Positions 1-10,710 of a stretch of DNA of 64,000 nucleotides are shown here, piece after piece. This stretch comes from Anthostomella pinea (lineage: Eukaryota > Ascomycota > Sordariomycetes > Xylariales > Xylariaceae). The stretch's first letter is position 1. Each line of letters opens with the position of its first letter. The stretch lies in assembly GCA_963556695.1 (NCBI GenBank), contig CAUWAG010000013.1, positions 62,001 to 126,000 of the forward strand, given 5' to 3'. The notes under the pieces are model-generated. The model was given only the letters and a program-made list of their open reading frames with translations. It was not told the DNA's origin and searched no databases. The translations under genes were made by a program, and so were the position numbers.

Positions 1-251
1 GACCGAAATGATTAGGGCACCATCCCCTGGATTGGGGGAAAAGGCTGAGGGGGTGCAGCGCGTTGCTGCATGATCACAGGTGAGAGACTCGGTATGGGAT
101 AGGCTATGTTGAGAGAAACGGCAGTGGCAATCACCTTGAAACACATGTCTGTTTCGCGTTGATCTCCATTTTCATGACCAGCCCAGTGAGTATATACATC
201 AGCATTGTCCATTGCACGTCCGCTCCACAACACATACCCAGCCACCCTGAG
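1..251. other. intergenic, 3' flank of the aldo-keto reductase gene
   Basis: This is the sequence downstream of the aldo-keto reductase stop codon. The short open frames here show no protein family signature, so it probably holds the 3' untranslated region of the reductase gene. Confidence 0.5.
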
Positions 252-1687
252 CTACCCTTGCCTTGCCGGATCAAGAACGATCTTGTTATCCGCGATCTCA
301 TCAATCTCGCCCATGATCTCTGGTGTCAGCTTGTCGAGGATCTCCAGACACTCGACGTTCTCGACGATCTGCTCGGGGCGGCTTGCTCCGGTGATAACAC
401 TCGTCACATTTGGATTCTTCAAGCACCACGCAAGCGCCAATTGGCTCTGCGTGGCGCCCAGCTTCTCGGCGACGGTCTTGAGCTTCTTGCTCTTCGCAAT
501 CTTTTCTTTCCACTGCAGATGATCCATATCAGCTACGACATTCGAAGAATAGACCAAGCTGGACACGAGTCGTTCGCACCATCACGCGAACGAGGACAGT
601 CTTGGACCCATGCACGCCGCTTATGCCATAGGAAGGACAAGGATGTACACTACTCACCGAATCGTCTCCGTATGTTTTCCGCATACCCTCGCCGAAACCA
701 TCCTTGCTCTCCGAGATACGAGAGCCCTCCGGCGGAGCGTCAGGCGAATCGTTGTACTTCCCACTCAGAAGGCCGAAAAACTGAGGGCTAAAAGTCGTGA
801 GGCCAATACCGTAGCGCGGGTACAAGCGCTGGAAGTCGCCCTCGACCTTGTTCCGCATCAGAATGTTGTAGAAAGGCTGCTCGACGACGGGCGCAATCAT
901 CCGCAGGTCCTTCGCGATGCCAATGGCCTCGGCGATCTCGTCGGCGCTCCACTCGGACGTTCCCCAGTACATGGCCATGCCGTTATCGATCACGTAGTTG
1001 AAGGCGCGGACGGTCTCCTCCATCGGCGTGAGGCGGTCGGGCCGGTGCGCGTAGACGATGTCGACGTATTTCAGGTCTAAGCGCTGGAGCGAGGCCTCCA
1101 GGCCCTCGATGATGTGCTTGCGGCTGAGCCCGTGGTTGTTCACCAGGATCTCCCCGTTGACGGCTCCCCAGTTGATCTGGTGTTTTTAATCATCGTTAGC
1201 AAACGCTCTTGAGGCCCCCATTCTAGGCCGGCGTGCCATCGCATACCTTGGTGCTAATGACAAGGTCACTCCGCTTCCAACCGAACTTCTTGATGGCCTG
1301 CCCCATCACAATCTCAGACTTCCCCGCCGTGTAGCTTGCGATCATTGTCAGCCCCAGAGCCGAACCGTGTCTGGCCATCTGATGTGCTCTCACTTTTCTG
1401 CCGTGTCAAAGAAGTTTATGCCGAGATCGTAAGCTTGCTTCATGCACTTGAAGGTCTTCTCTAAGCTCGTGGTCAGCCCGCGGCCAGAGGTGAAGGACCA
1501 CAGCTCTTACCATCCTCGACATGGCCGCCGAACCTAACATCAGCGCGTCAGCAAGAAAACACAATCAACACAATGTGAGAGCAGCCTACGTCAGCCATCC
1601 TCCGAGGCCAATTGCTGAAATGTGAAGGCCCGAGTTTCCAAGTCTCCGATAGACCATGCCGGTCTTTCTAGGTTCTTCCCACGCCAT
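252..1687 (-). CDS. aldo-keto reductase, AKR6 / Kv-channel beta-subunit type
   Basis: Predicted NADPH-dependent aldo-keto reductase of the fungal group related to potassium-channel beta subunits; substrate unknown. Joining exons on the minus strand gives a full TIM-barrel protein of about 350 residues. It starts MAWEEPRKTG at 1687 (a second Met, MVYRRLGNSGL, lies at 1657), passes GLGGWLTFGGHVEDEKTF, and carries the catalytic Asp in FFDTAE, Tyr in SYTAGKSE, Lys in VISTK and His in VYAHRPD. The C-terminal cofactor-binding exon (VITGASRPEQIVENV) ends at 252. I count about five short GT-AG introns; three are clear: WLT/FGGHVED, FFDTAE/SYTAGK and STK/INWGAVNGE. All motifs and splice signals look intact, so the gene is probably functional. 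The family is certain; the physiological role is not. Confidence 0.88.
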
Positions 1688-2318
1688 GGTTTCAGATATC
1701 CCTCTCGAACTATTGCTCTGCTATTCGGAGTAACAAGAAGAAGAGTTCGGATATCATGCAAGAGCTCTCCAAATGTGCCCCTCACCTACCCCCTCACCAC
1801 TGCTGACCAGGTGTTCGGATGGACATCTGCCGAAACAGCCTCGGCCGCGGTCGAGTGGGGATGTTGGGATGTGGTCGAGCACGACATCGAGAGCGGAGTC
1901 CGGGTCGCCCAATCATGACAATGTTGAGAAATGGAATCGGCCTTTTCAGAGGTGGGCAAGCCGATATGTCGGCATTGCCCGTACAGCTGAGCGAAAATAA
2001 CCACGAGTTACCCCTGCGTTCGCATGACGTTAGTATGGGGAGGTGGGTAGGGAAAGGAGTCGCAGTGGTTCACAATCGTCCGGCAAGTACCAGAGCGGGC
2101 TATTCTTCTGACCGTGAGGTTCTGGCCACATTCAATATATTGCTATACTAGCCTTGTCCGTGACTACCACACGAATTCTATGACAGGATTCTATGCCCTG
2201 TGACTTGAAGACTTGTTCTTGGAGGCCTGAAGGAGGTCGCGGCTTCAAGGCGGCAGATGCAGCATGCGTCCCTGGCAAACACCCGGGATATCAATAACGC
2301 AAATTCGGCCCAGGCGGC
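1688..2318. other. intergenic region
   Basis: Upstream of the aldo-keto reductase and downstream of the dioxygenase, which are both on the minus strand. The ORFs of 60-110 codons here overlap each other on both strands and show no recognisable domain. I see nothing beyond probable promoter and 3' UTR sequence. Confidence 0.5.
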
Positions 2319-3493
2319 TCATTCACCTAGTGCTTCCCTCCGACTCTTGCTGTCCACATCCAAGTAAGGCGCCTCGCCTAAGCTTGCCACCCGATCACCA
2401 GCTCTCGCTCCCGAATAGTCATACGTAGCGCAGTGCAGTGTCGACCTATTGTCCCATATAGCGCAGTCGTTCTTCTTCCACTTGAAGCGCACCTGTGCAT
2501 CGTGGTTCTGCGTGACGAGGTTGAATATGTAAGCCAGCAACATGTCGGACTCGTCTTTGGAGACGCCGTTGATTCTCTTGGTGAACCCCTTGTTCACGTA
2601 GACCGACTTCCAGCCCGTGACCGGGTTGGTTCTGATGACGGGGTGGACCGTCTTCAGATCCGTGCCTTGATTGAGGGGCGAGCCCCGGATGGCTTTCCGC
2701 AGAGGATTTCCGAGTCTCTCGGCTTCGCCATGGAAGAAGTTGGCGTCGTGTGTAGCCGTCAGGCCTTCGAGGAACCTTTTCATCGGGTCTGACAGGCGGT
2801 CATATATCTCGTAACCCGATGCCCAGAGCTGAGGAACGTTAGTCTCCCCTCATATGAGAGATCACTTCGATTCTTCGAGATAGGCTTACCGTGTCGCCTC
2901 CTGTCTTCGGCAATGTGTGGATCTTCAGCATGGCATAGTCCGAAGGCACCTTCTCAAAGGTGATATCGCTATGCCATCCCGTGCTAGCAAAGCGACTCAC
3001 ATCGGACAGCTGGTGTGTCAAACCACCGCCCTTCTTTTGCTTCTCGCTCGAGATAACACTGATTTGATCCCCGAGCTCGCTACCTTCTTCGGTCAACGGA
3101 TGCACGTGCAAGCCCGACGTTGTTGGGCATCCCGCAAGGGTTGACAGGCGAATGATGAAGTCCTTCATCTCTGTTGGTGTCACATCCTGGTCGCGGAGGA
3201 AGACAACTCCTCGTTGTGAGACTACACCCGGATCAGTTTATGGGACATGCGCGTCATAACCATGGAGACTCACCGGTCGCGGCCAGATCTTTGACTGCCT
3301 GGTCTTTCCATTGCAACAGGTCACGGATCTGGAGACCATAAAACTCCGTTCCTATCACGGGTGTGATATCATTCTGCTCGAAGTTGCCCAAGCTTCCAGA
3401 ATTCACAAGGGGCTTGTCGATGGTAGGTCGCGAGTCAGGATGCCCGCCGACAATGTTGAAGCCAACAACGGCGTGTGTCGTGGCGGACGGCAT
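2319..3493 (-). CDS. TauD/TfdA-family 2-oxoglutarate/Fe(II) dioxygenase (sulfonate/taurine type)
   Basis: Predicted 2-oxoglutarate-dependent non-heme iron dioxygenase of the TauD/JLP1 family. Characterised members oxidise taurine or other sulfonates to release sulfite. It starts MPSATTHAVV at 3493; exon 1 has the family segment FEQNDITPVIGTEF. After an intron the protein continues SQRGVVFLRDQDVTP. The iron ligands His and Asp are seen in GWHSDITF, and the distal His lies in IWDNRSTLHCATYDY. A second intron falls after KTGGDT, and the reading frame ends at 2319. Length is about 370 residues, normal for fungal members. It is transcribed divergently from the permease at 4142 across about 650 bp, which suggests a co-regulated uptake and oxidation pair. 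The exact substrate is inferred, not seen. Confidence 0.9.
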
Positions 3494-4141
3494 GGTGTTG
3501 TCACGCGCGGCTCAAAAGGGAAAGGAAGCAGGGGTGCGATCACGACATACAACGAAGATCTGACACCACCGATAACTAGAAATGACAACTAACGGAAGGA
3601 CTCTGCTTTGGGCTAGGCTTTCGCATATCAGCCTTTCGAATTTCTCCAAGTGCCAGGGCTGGGAATCTCTGACTCTATTTAATGCAATGGACCGAAGACG
3701 CAATCGGGATCCATAATGGTGTCGATGATGTGCTTCAGGGACAGTCGGCTTTCCACGTCGCCCTCCGCTCCCCTTAACTCGCTATACCCCGCCAATGGAC
3801 AGCGGAGAATACGCCCAATGGAGACGCGACACGGTCCAGAGCCGGCTGCTCACCCTTTCCATGTGGGCCGCCTGGTCTGCACATGCATCGAGACAAGACG
3901 TCCAATCTCAGTCCAGGTCAACCTGTCCTGGCGTGCCTAGGGTGCGCGTATGCAGTAGGCATGTCGACGGGCCCGGGGACCAGGCCCGACGTGAAGACCG
4001 GTTACAGTCGCGTTAAGCCTCCGGAGCCCGGGGACGATATATCTTCCCGACTCCTGCCACACCGTTGCTCCAGCTGCTTCACCTGCATAGTCGATAATAC
4101 TTATTCTAGAGGCGCAGATTGACGTCAGGAGGGTAGCAGCC
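3494..4141. promoter_or_regulatory. shared divergent promoter region, dioxygenase / Dal5-like permease
   Basis: About 650 bp separate two divergent start codons, so regulatory sites for both genes must lie here. At 3716-3726 there is an imperfect CYS3-like palindrome, ATGGTGTCGAT, which differs from the consensus ATGRYRYCAT by one inserted base. No coding gene is evident. Confidence 0.45.
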
Positions 4142-6381
4142 ATGGTTGACACTGAAATATCGAAGACTCGCGAAGCAGATATACAGATCGATGTTGGAAA
4201 AGATTCGGCGGTAGTTGGACGGGAGAACCTTGTGAGTGCTTCAACTCTCTCCTTCCCTCTCCTCTGTCTTCCGACTTCCGAACCAACTCAACCACCCACC
4301 CCGACTGTTACCGCACATTTCCACGCGGACGCCGGGGTGTTCGTGTCTTTCTGCCGGTACCGACCATCACGACTGACTCTCCCCAAAGCATCATGCCATC
4401 GCCCCCCACGAGTCGTACGAGGGAGGTCATCGCTGGGACCCGGAAGCGACGTGGACTCCCGAGGAGGAAAGGAGAGTCGTCCGAAAGACGGACCTCTATC
4501 TCCTGATATGGCTCTGCGTCATGGTACGATGGCTTTAACTCACAGCGCAGTGTTCTGACTGACGAGCCCGTCAGTTCTTCGGACTGCAACTAGATCGCGG
4601 CAATCTGTCGAACGCATTGGCAGATTCTCTGCTCGATGACCTTGGCATGACGACTGATGACTACAACAATGTGCGCGATGGGACTACTCCTCCGTACACT
4701 TCCGTCTTGAATGTATGCTAATATTGGGACTTAGGGAACGACGATCCAGCTGGTATGCTTCCTTGCCGCGGAGTTTCCGGTGCAGATGGCTACCAAGCGT
4801 TTTGGTTTCAAATATGTACTCCCCTTCCTCATGACGGCTTGGAGCATGGTCTGTGAGTGGATCTAAACTTGAGAACAGTCGCGGCATGCTTTAGCGGTAG
4901 GCTGACTCTTCATAGCTTGGGCGCAGGCTTTCATGACTACCCGGACCACCTTCTACCTCACACGCGCCCTCATAGGCCTCTTTGAGGGCGGCTTCATCCC
5001 GGGTGTCATCCTGATGGCAACGTACTATGTGAGTTAATACTTAGGGAACCAGGCTGATGGGATGGTGATTTGAAACTTGCGAGGAAGGAGTTGGCTGACA
5101 ATATGACCTACCAGTACACCAGCAAGGAGCTTTCTGTGCGCTTGGCAGCATTCTGGTCGACACTCAACATCGCCAGTAAGTCATAGACCCCCGAACATTC
5201 CAAGCAAGTGCCCTCTGACATGACCACTAGGGGTGATCTCGGCTTTACTGGCAGCTGGTATCCTCGAGATGAGGGGCACCCAGGGGAAGCCTGGTTGGTT
5301 CTGGCTCTTCATCCTGGAAGGACTACTCACTCTGGTCATCGGCATCGTGTCTTTCCTCTACCTGCCGAGGTCTCCCACTGCCACCAAGTCGGTTCTATGT
5401 CCAAGGCCATGGTATACCGAGCGAGAAGAGGTCATCATGACCAACCGCATCCTCCGCGACGATCCAGCCAAGGGGCTTACGGCACTCAAGGAACCAGTCA
5501 GGTGAGTTCTCCGATGAGAAACAGTACAATGTCCGGCAAGTACTAACTCCCGATTCAAGATGGAGCGATATCAAGGATGCGTGGTCCGATAAGTCCATGT
5601 GGGGTCTCTATTTCGTCGGTCTTGTGGTAAGTAGGAGTCCAGTATAGTCATTGTGGCTCACCGCACGACCGAGAAATCCTCGTCTCGGATTGCGACTACG
5701 CGCTCTGGAGTCAGGGGTAATACTGACTCGTTCTACCAGGCCTATATCCCAGCCACCCCCGTGCAAGCGTACCTGTCCTTGACACTCAAGCATTTCGGCT
5801 TCTCGACCCTCGCCAGCAACATGCTCACCGCGCCTTCGGCCGGGCTGCAGATCATCACCATGCTAGCGCTCGCCTACAGCAGCGAGTACTTCAACGAACG
5901 CGCCTGGCACTGCTTCTTCGGAGAGTTCTGGCTGCTGCCCCTGTTCACAGCGCTCCTGACCATCCCCGACGGCGGGCGCGACTGGGACCGCTTTACCCTG
6001 ATCACTTTAGTATCCGGATACCCGTACTTCCACCCGATCGTGTCCTCCTGGCTCTCGGAGAACTCGTTTGACGTCAAGAAGCGCGCCATCACCGCTGCGA
6101 CGTATAATGTCATCGTGCAAGTCGGGTCGCTCGTCGGCAGTCAGATCTACCGGTCTTGGGATTCGCCGTACTACAAGAGCGGGAACAAGGTGTGCATCTC
6201 GCTTGTGGCGCTCAGCTTGGTGACGTTCGTAGGGCAGAAGTATTGGTTGAAGCACCTGAACAGGAAGAAGGAGAGCGTGTGGAACGCGATGACTGCAGAG
6301 GAGAAGCTGGTCTACCAGAGCGACAGCCTCGCTCGAGAGGTTGATGGGAACAAGCGTCTCGACTTTCGCTTCCAGTATTGA
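4142..6381 (+). CDS. MFS permease, Dal5-like anion:cation symporter family
   Basis: Predicted plasma-membrane importer of small organic anions. The start MVDTEISKTREAD at 4142 is followed by an intron at 4232. Later exons give TWTPEEERRVVRKTDLYLLI, then the hallmark first-helix segment FFGLQLDRGNLSNALAD, SWAQAFMTTRTTFYLTR, LFEGGFIPGVILMATYY, FWLFILEGLLTLVIG and AYIPATPVQAYLSLTL, ending KRLDFRFQY at 6381. There are about seven or eight short introns with normal GT and AG borders. Dal5-family proteins carry allantoate, vitamins or sulfonates; yeast Soa1, a sulfonate and inorganic sulfur transporter, belongs here. The head-to-head TauD dioxygenase makes sulfonate uptake the best guess. No stop or frameshift is evident. 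Confidence 0.88.
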
Positions 6382-6927
6382 GGCGAGGCGCCCCATAGCA
6401 TCGCCTTCGCAATCGATGTAAAGAGCGCAGTATCTACCTCGTGTCGCATAACGAAGCAATTGGTATATGCTTTGCGCTATGGCATTGCCTACTCAGTACC
6501 TCGTATCAAAGATAGTCGTCTGAATTGTTGGTTTCAAAGTTCGGAAGCGTGATTCACAGGTTGGACGACCCATGCACAATGCATTGGTTGAACCCCTTTG
6601 TTCGTCCCCCAAAGCGACCGACCGAGTCTTTGTCTTCGACCAACTGGATGATTCACAGCGAACAAAGGACATGCGCGCCATCCTTTATTTAGGTATCGGC
6701 AAACACCCGCAATGTGTCACTGTCTCGTGGTTTCAAACTTTCAATGCGTTCGTGCATGATTTCAACACCTTAAATCCTCCAGCGGCCTCGCAGCCGTGGT
6801 CGCAATGCTGCTCAGAGTGCCACCACAGAACACACGATCAACACACAATTTCGATTCCAATTCCAATTTCGATTCACCACATGTTACTCCTATCAGTATC
6901 AGACTAGAATCCCAACAACGCCCATAA
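6382..6927. other. intergenic region
   Basis: Contains the permease 3' flank and the upstream region of the small membrane-protein ORF. There is a CA/TTCC-rich patch near 6840-6880. No gene or RNA is recognisable. Confidence 0.45.
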
Positions 6928-7197
6928 ATGGCGCCTATTCCATTCATCGCCGAGCTGGCATCTTGGTTCCAAGCCCTAGCCCTCGACCCCACCTTGTCAC
7001 AGCCAGACACAACCGGCAACCTCCTCTTGCATCGCAGCTCGATCCTCGAGCGCGAGACGGCACCGAACTGGGTCAGTTGGCCGCCGGATGATGGAAGCAT
7101 CGCGTTTTGGGTCGGCATCTTCGTCGCTGCCCCGTTACTGTTCGTCCTTGCAACATGGGTGGTATGGCATTGCTTGTATGGGACGAAGCCCAAGTAG
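6928..7197 (+). CDS. small single-pass membrane protein, hypothetical
   Basis: An 89-residue ORF beginning MAPIPFIAELASWFQALALD. The N-terminal half is hydrophilic, and the C-terminal half has one clear membrane segment (about residues 58-83, FWVGIFVAAPLLFVLATWVV) followed by a short tail ending GTKPK. That is a tail-anchored or type-III layout. No family is recognised. It lies downstream of the permease on the same strand. The ATG has an adenine at -3 (ATAAATG), a fair start context. Support comes only from length, composition and a believable membrane helix, so a chance ORF is possible. Confidence 0.45.
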   Translation: MAPIPFIAELASWFQALALDPTLSQPDTTGNLLLHRSSILERETAPNWVSWPPDDGSIAFWVGIFVAAPLLFVLATWVVWHCLYGTKPK

Positions 7198-8109
7198 GGG
7201 AGTCGAGAACGGCCGAGAGCGCAGATATGCGCAAAAGACACGGTGGACGCTGTAGATGGTGGTCTTAAGATGGCAATCCCCCGAGTCTGCCACTCCGGTG
7301 GAATTGCAATCTTTGGGGTCCTCTAGGGCTTGGAAGTTCCATCCACCTGGAAGGCCTCGAGGTCGCATGTCTCGAGCATTTGTGTGGGCGAAGCACATTG
7401 CGATGGCTGATGTGGAGGTCTGTATACAGAAGGATGCTAACGAGGGCATAATATGTCAAATAAGAGGGCGGTCAACTACCTACTACGATGATTGTAGATA
7501 TCTCGAAGGCTGACAGAATCGCATATCGGTCACCGTAGCATCAAATGCATATCTTAATAGCGGCTGCAACTCCTTTTCACGGTTCACATGTAAGCACCTT
7601 GACACATGCATGCATTCATGTTTGATGATATGAATTCGACTTGAGTATAAGAAGTAGGCATGCAGCACGTTATAGTCATTTGAGAAAAGGGGAGTGACTC
7701 GGTGAGGATCGGTGCGACGGGGTGTATGTACTAGGTACCTAGGTAGCTAGAAAAGCTCGGACCAGTGGAGGTGAGCGGACATTCCCGTCACGTTCACCTA
7801 CCTAGGTAAGGTAGTCTGACGTCACCCTCATCGTCGTCACTGCCCTGCCATACCTGCCCTGCCACCTGCCACCTGCCGGCCAATGCACTGCAGATGTACC
7901 TAACGGACTTGGTTGTTTACTGCTTCCTCAATACATGCCTCCCACATGGGGTAGAGGCTTGACACTCATTACCGTACCTACCAACTACCTAATATACTTA
8001 CATACAGACCCCAGTCTTCCAAAAGCAGTGGACCAGGGCGATCACCCATCCTTCAGAAGTTCGGACAATCCATGGCTGTACAGGCCCAGGGTGCACCATT
8101 TAGGTAACC
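7198..8109. other. intergenic region with CCTAGGTA and CCTGCC motif repeats
   Basis: At 7730-7815 the palindromic motif CCTAGGTA and relatives recur, and at 7850-7880 the words CCTGCC and CACCTGCC are repeated. Such low-complexity motifs are common in fungal promoters. No gene seen. Confidence 0.5.
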
Positions 8110-10204
8110 ATGACAGCCGCCACTCTGAATGCCCCGCAGCTGCAGGCCTTGCTCGACATCTTGCTCCATCACGAGACATATGCAGAGGTACAAAGCTTCA
8201 AGGAAGCCGACGCCATTGATCACTATGGATTTCCCTTTGTCGACAAGGCTACGAAAGAGAAATCATCGTCGCCCTTGCTCCAGCTGCTCCTTACTCGCAC
8301 GGTCTTGTCAATACCTGGAATCAAGGATGTGTCCCCTGAATTCTGGAATGTCAAGTTCAAGGGGATCATGCGGAGATTCGGGGAAGCAGAGTTGTCAGAC
8401 AGCTACGACAAGGGGACCTTGGGCAGCAGAAAAAGGCTGGCCACCGCCGCATCAGTTGTCCACGAGGCCGTCACGAGGGGTCTTCTCAGTGGCGTGTCGA
8501 ATGACCGACAGTCAGATCTCCAGCACCACTACGATACCAAGAAAGCCGAAGACCTTACCAGGGCTTGGCAGGATTCGGTTCGGCAGCTGGTCTATGGCAA
8601 TCTGATTGACGAGTTATTCGACCAGTTTACGAAATCAGAAGACTTTGAGGGCCATTCGCCAGCAATCAAAGCAGCTGTGGAATACGTCATTTTCTACCTC
8701 GCGGCATTCCTTCACTCAGTATTCGTACTATCAGCCGAGGGCCCTTATCTCCTAAAGCTTCTGGACAATGTCCACAAGCTAATCCCGTACACGATGATAG
8801 GCCAAACGCTTCGAGTCGGCAACGCAGGAACAATGATCAACGGCTTGGTCAGGCTCTTTCTGGCCAAGGTCAGTGTTGGGTCTATTACGAACTGGATCGG
8901 GTTGACATCGAATGCTTCCGACGGCATGAATCTGATGCAGAGGTGTGTGTGATCCTGTGCAGATGAACCAGTCTCTAATCGAATCCAGAATCATTTCGAT
9001 GGTCCTTGGATGGGATGCAAGCGAATTCCGCAAGGCCGCGGACAATATCAAGCACGGCAAGGATGGAGTCAGCGATGAACATCTTGCAGCGATTGACCAA
9101 CATCTACAAGCACCTCGCAAACAGCATGAAGCGGTCCGCCAAAGGAGTATGCAGGAGAACAAATCCATCATTGTTGCCATCCTCGAATCTCAGGGGCAGG
9201 ACGGGGCCGAGAACCTGACCGACGTCCAGCACACCCTGTGCCTGGAATACTATTCGGCTCAACTGGCAATACGGGATAGAGAGAAGATCATCGAGGTCTT
9301 GTGTACCCAGACGCCGGACCTCACGACATCAATAGTTCGTGACGGCGTGGCTGTATACGAGCCTATGATCAGGACGATTCACAAACATGTGGACCTCCGA
9401 AAACACGTGGGCGCCTTCGAAAGCTTTTTGACCGACCTGATAAAAACGAGCAAGCCAAAGCCCGACAATGGCCAAGATCAGAATACCATGTCTCCGCCGT
9501 CCGTCGAAGATCTCGTAAGACTATTCCAGAGAAACCGTCATCTGGCCTACGCGTATCTGCATGATTTCGCGACTGGCTGCCCTGACCTACGCGACACCTG
9601 GAAGGCATGGGCCAAGGAAGCAGTGAAAGTTTTTCGACGAAAATCGGAAGCGGGTGGGGACGAGAAAGATGAGGCTACGAACAAAGCTGCAGCGATGGAT
9701 AGCGAAAAGGCAAGCACTGGTGCTGGAGACATGGATCCGGAACTGCAGAAGATGTTCAGAGGCCTGCCGGAAGATCGGCGGAAGAGTGTCCAGGACACAC
9801 TCGACGCACACTTCGCATACCTCTCTGCCATTGAGGGCGTCTCGAGGGAGCGAATCCAACGCATAATCAGCAGCACCAGCAATGAGACGAAACCGACTGG
9901 GGGCGGCATGACTGGGCCGGGGATATACGCATCGCGGTGGCAGTCTCTGCTAGACGAGACTATGATTACTCCAGGGAAGCCACACGGTCCGCCTAGACGG
10001 GGTGAGGACGTCAAGTCCCAGAAGGCGCTGGGCAAAACAGAGGCTGTGGCGAATTCAGACACATGGGATCCGGATGCTGTTGCGCAGCATGAAGAGAAGG
10101 GGCGACTTACGGCACCGGATCCGTCTATGGTGATCGACGCCTTTGCGGCCCAGTTCAAGGCCCTGATCGCTGACTTATCCAGCAGCGAACTGCCTCAGAG
10201 TTAA
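8110..10204 (+). CDS. PX-associated (PXB/DUF3818-type) protein without a PX domain
   Basis: The N-terminal part (ALLDILLHHETYAEVQSFKE) matches the fungal PX-associated domain seen with PX lipid-binding proteins. The body matches DUF3818-like sequence, including EDLVRLFQRNRHLAYAYLHD. Two frames are joined by a 46-bp intron at 8943-8988: LMQR from exon 1 continues as IISMVLGWDASEF, exactly the family continuity. The product is about 683 residues and ends SSSELPQS at 10204. No PX domain is visible, so a direct phosphoinositide-binding role should not be assumed; related fungal proteins also occur without it. The conserved C-terminal segment GIYASRWQSLLDETMITPGK is present. Function is unknown, but a membrane-trafficking role is plausible from the family. 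Confidence 0.82.
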
Positions 10205-10495
10205 GAATGGGGAGGTGCATGTGTAACTCCAGTATCATCAGAATTGTATAACTATGGCATTGCATATCCAGGCTAAAGGGATGCATTGCTTTCGTGAGTG
10301 TTGTACCGTTCTAGCCCGAAAGCCATAAAACCCGTTGACAAACTACAACCACGATCATAACTGTAAACCGACCCAGTCTAAGGCCCTTCCACTCCCCGCG
10401 TGAATCGAGGAGTCGAGATGGGGTCGATCTACCGGACTCCGTTAGTACTGCCGTGACGACCTCCACCTGTCGGATCGGGAGAGGAGACATACTAG
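10205..10495. other. intergenic, 3' flank
   Basis: This is the sequence downstream of the PX-associated gene. I see no feature in it. Confidence 0.4.
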
Positions 10496-10710
10496 ATGCC
10501 GCCGAGCCCGCCAGTCAAATCCCCAAGAATCCCGGCCAGCCCACCTAGACCTAGACCTAGACCGCCTTTGCCGGCGCCCAAAGAGTCGCTCGTGGCAGGG
10601 GGGGCGGCGGGGCGAGCCCGCCCACGTCGGGCAACTATCGTGTCGCGATGGGCAGGGCGGCGGCCGAGGTGGCGAGGACGGAGATTAGGGTCGTGGTGGT
10701 GAAATGCATT
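10496..10710 (-). pseudogene. possible broken small glycine-rich secreted protein
   Basis: On the minus strand a start at about 10705 encodes a convincing secretion signal (MHFTTTTLISVLATSAAALP) and then hits TAG after IATR. In another frame the following DNA reads SLGAGKGGLGLGLGGLAGIL and ends GGLGGI-stop at 10496. That tail is typical of short glycine-rich secreted fungal proteins, and it includes a three-fold GGTCTA repeat. A frameshift appears to separate the signal peptide from the mature part. A sequencing error or an unrecognised splice could also explain it, so the call is tentative. Confidence 0.35.

Noticed and set aside
159..791. 210-codon plus-strand ORF
   Set aside because: It is antisense to the aldo-keto reductase exons, whose motifs are unambiguous.
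9547..10158. 203-codon antisense ORF
   Set aside because: It lies wholly inside exon 2 of the PX-associated gene, which has clear family similarity on the other strand.
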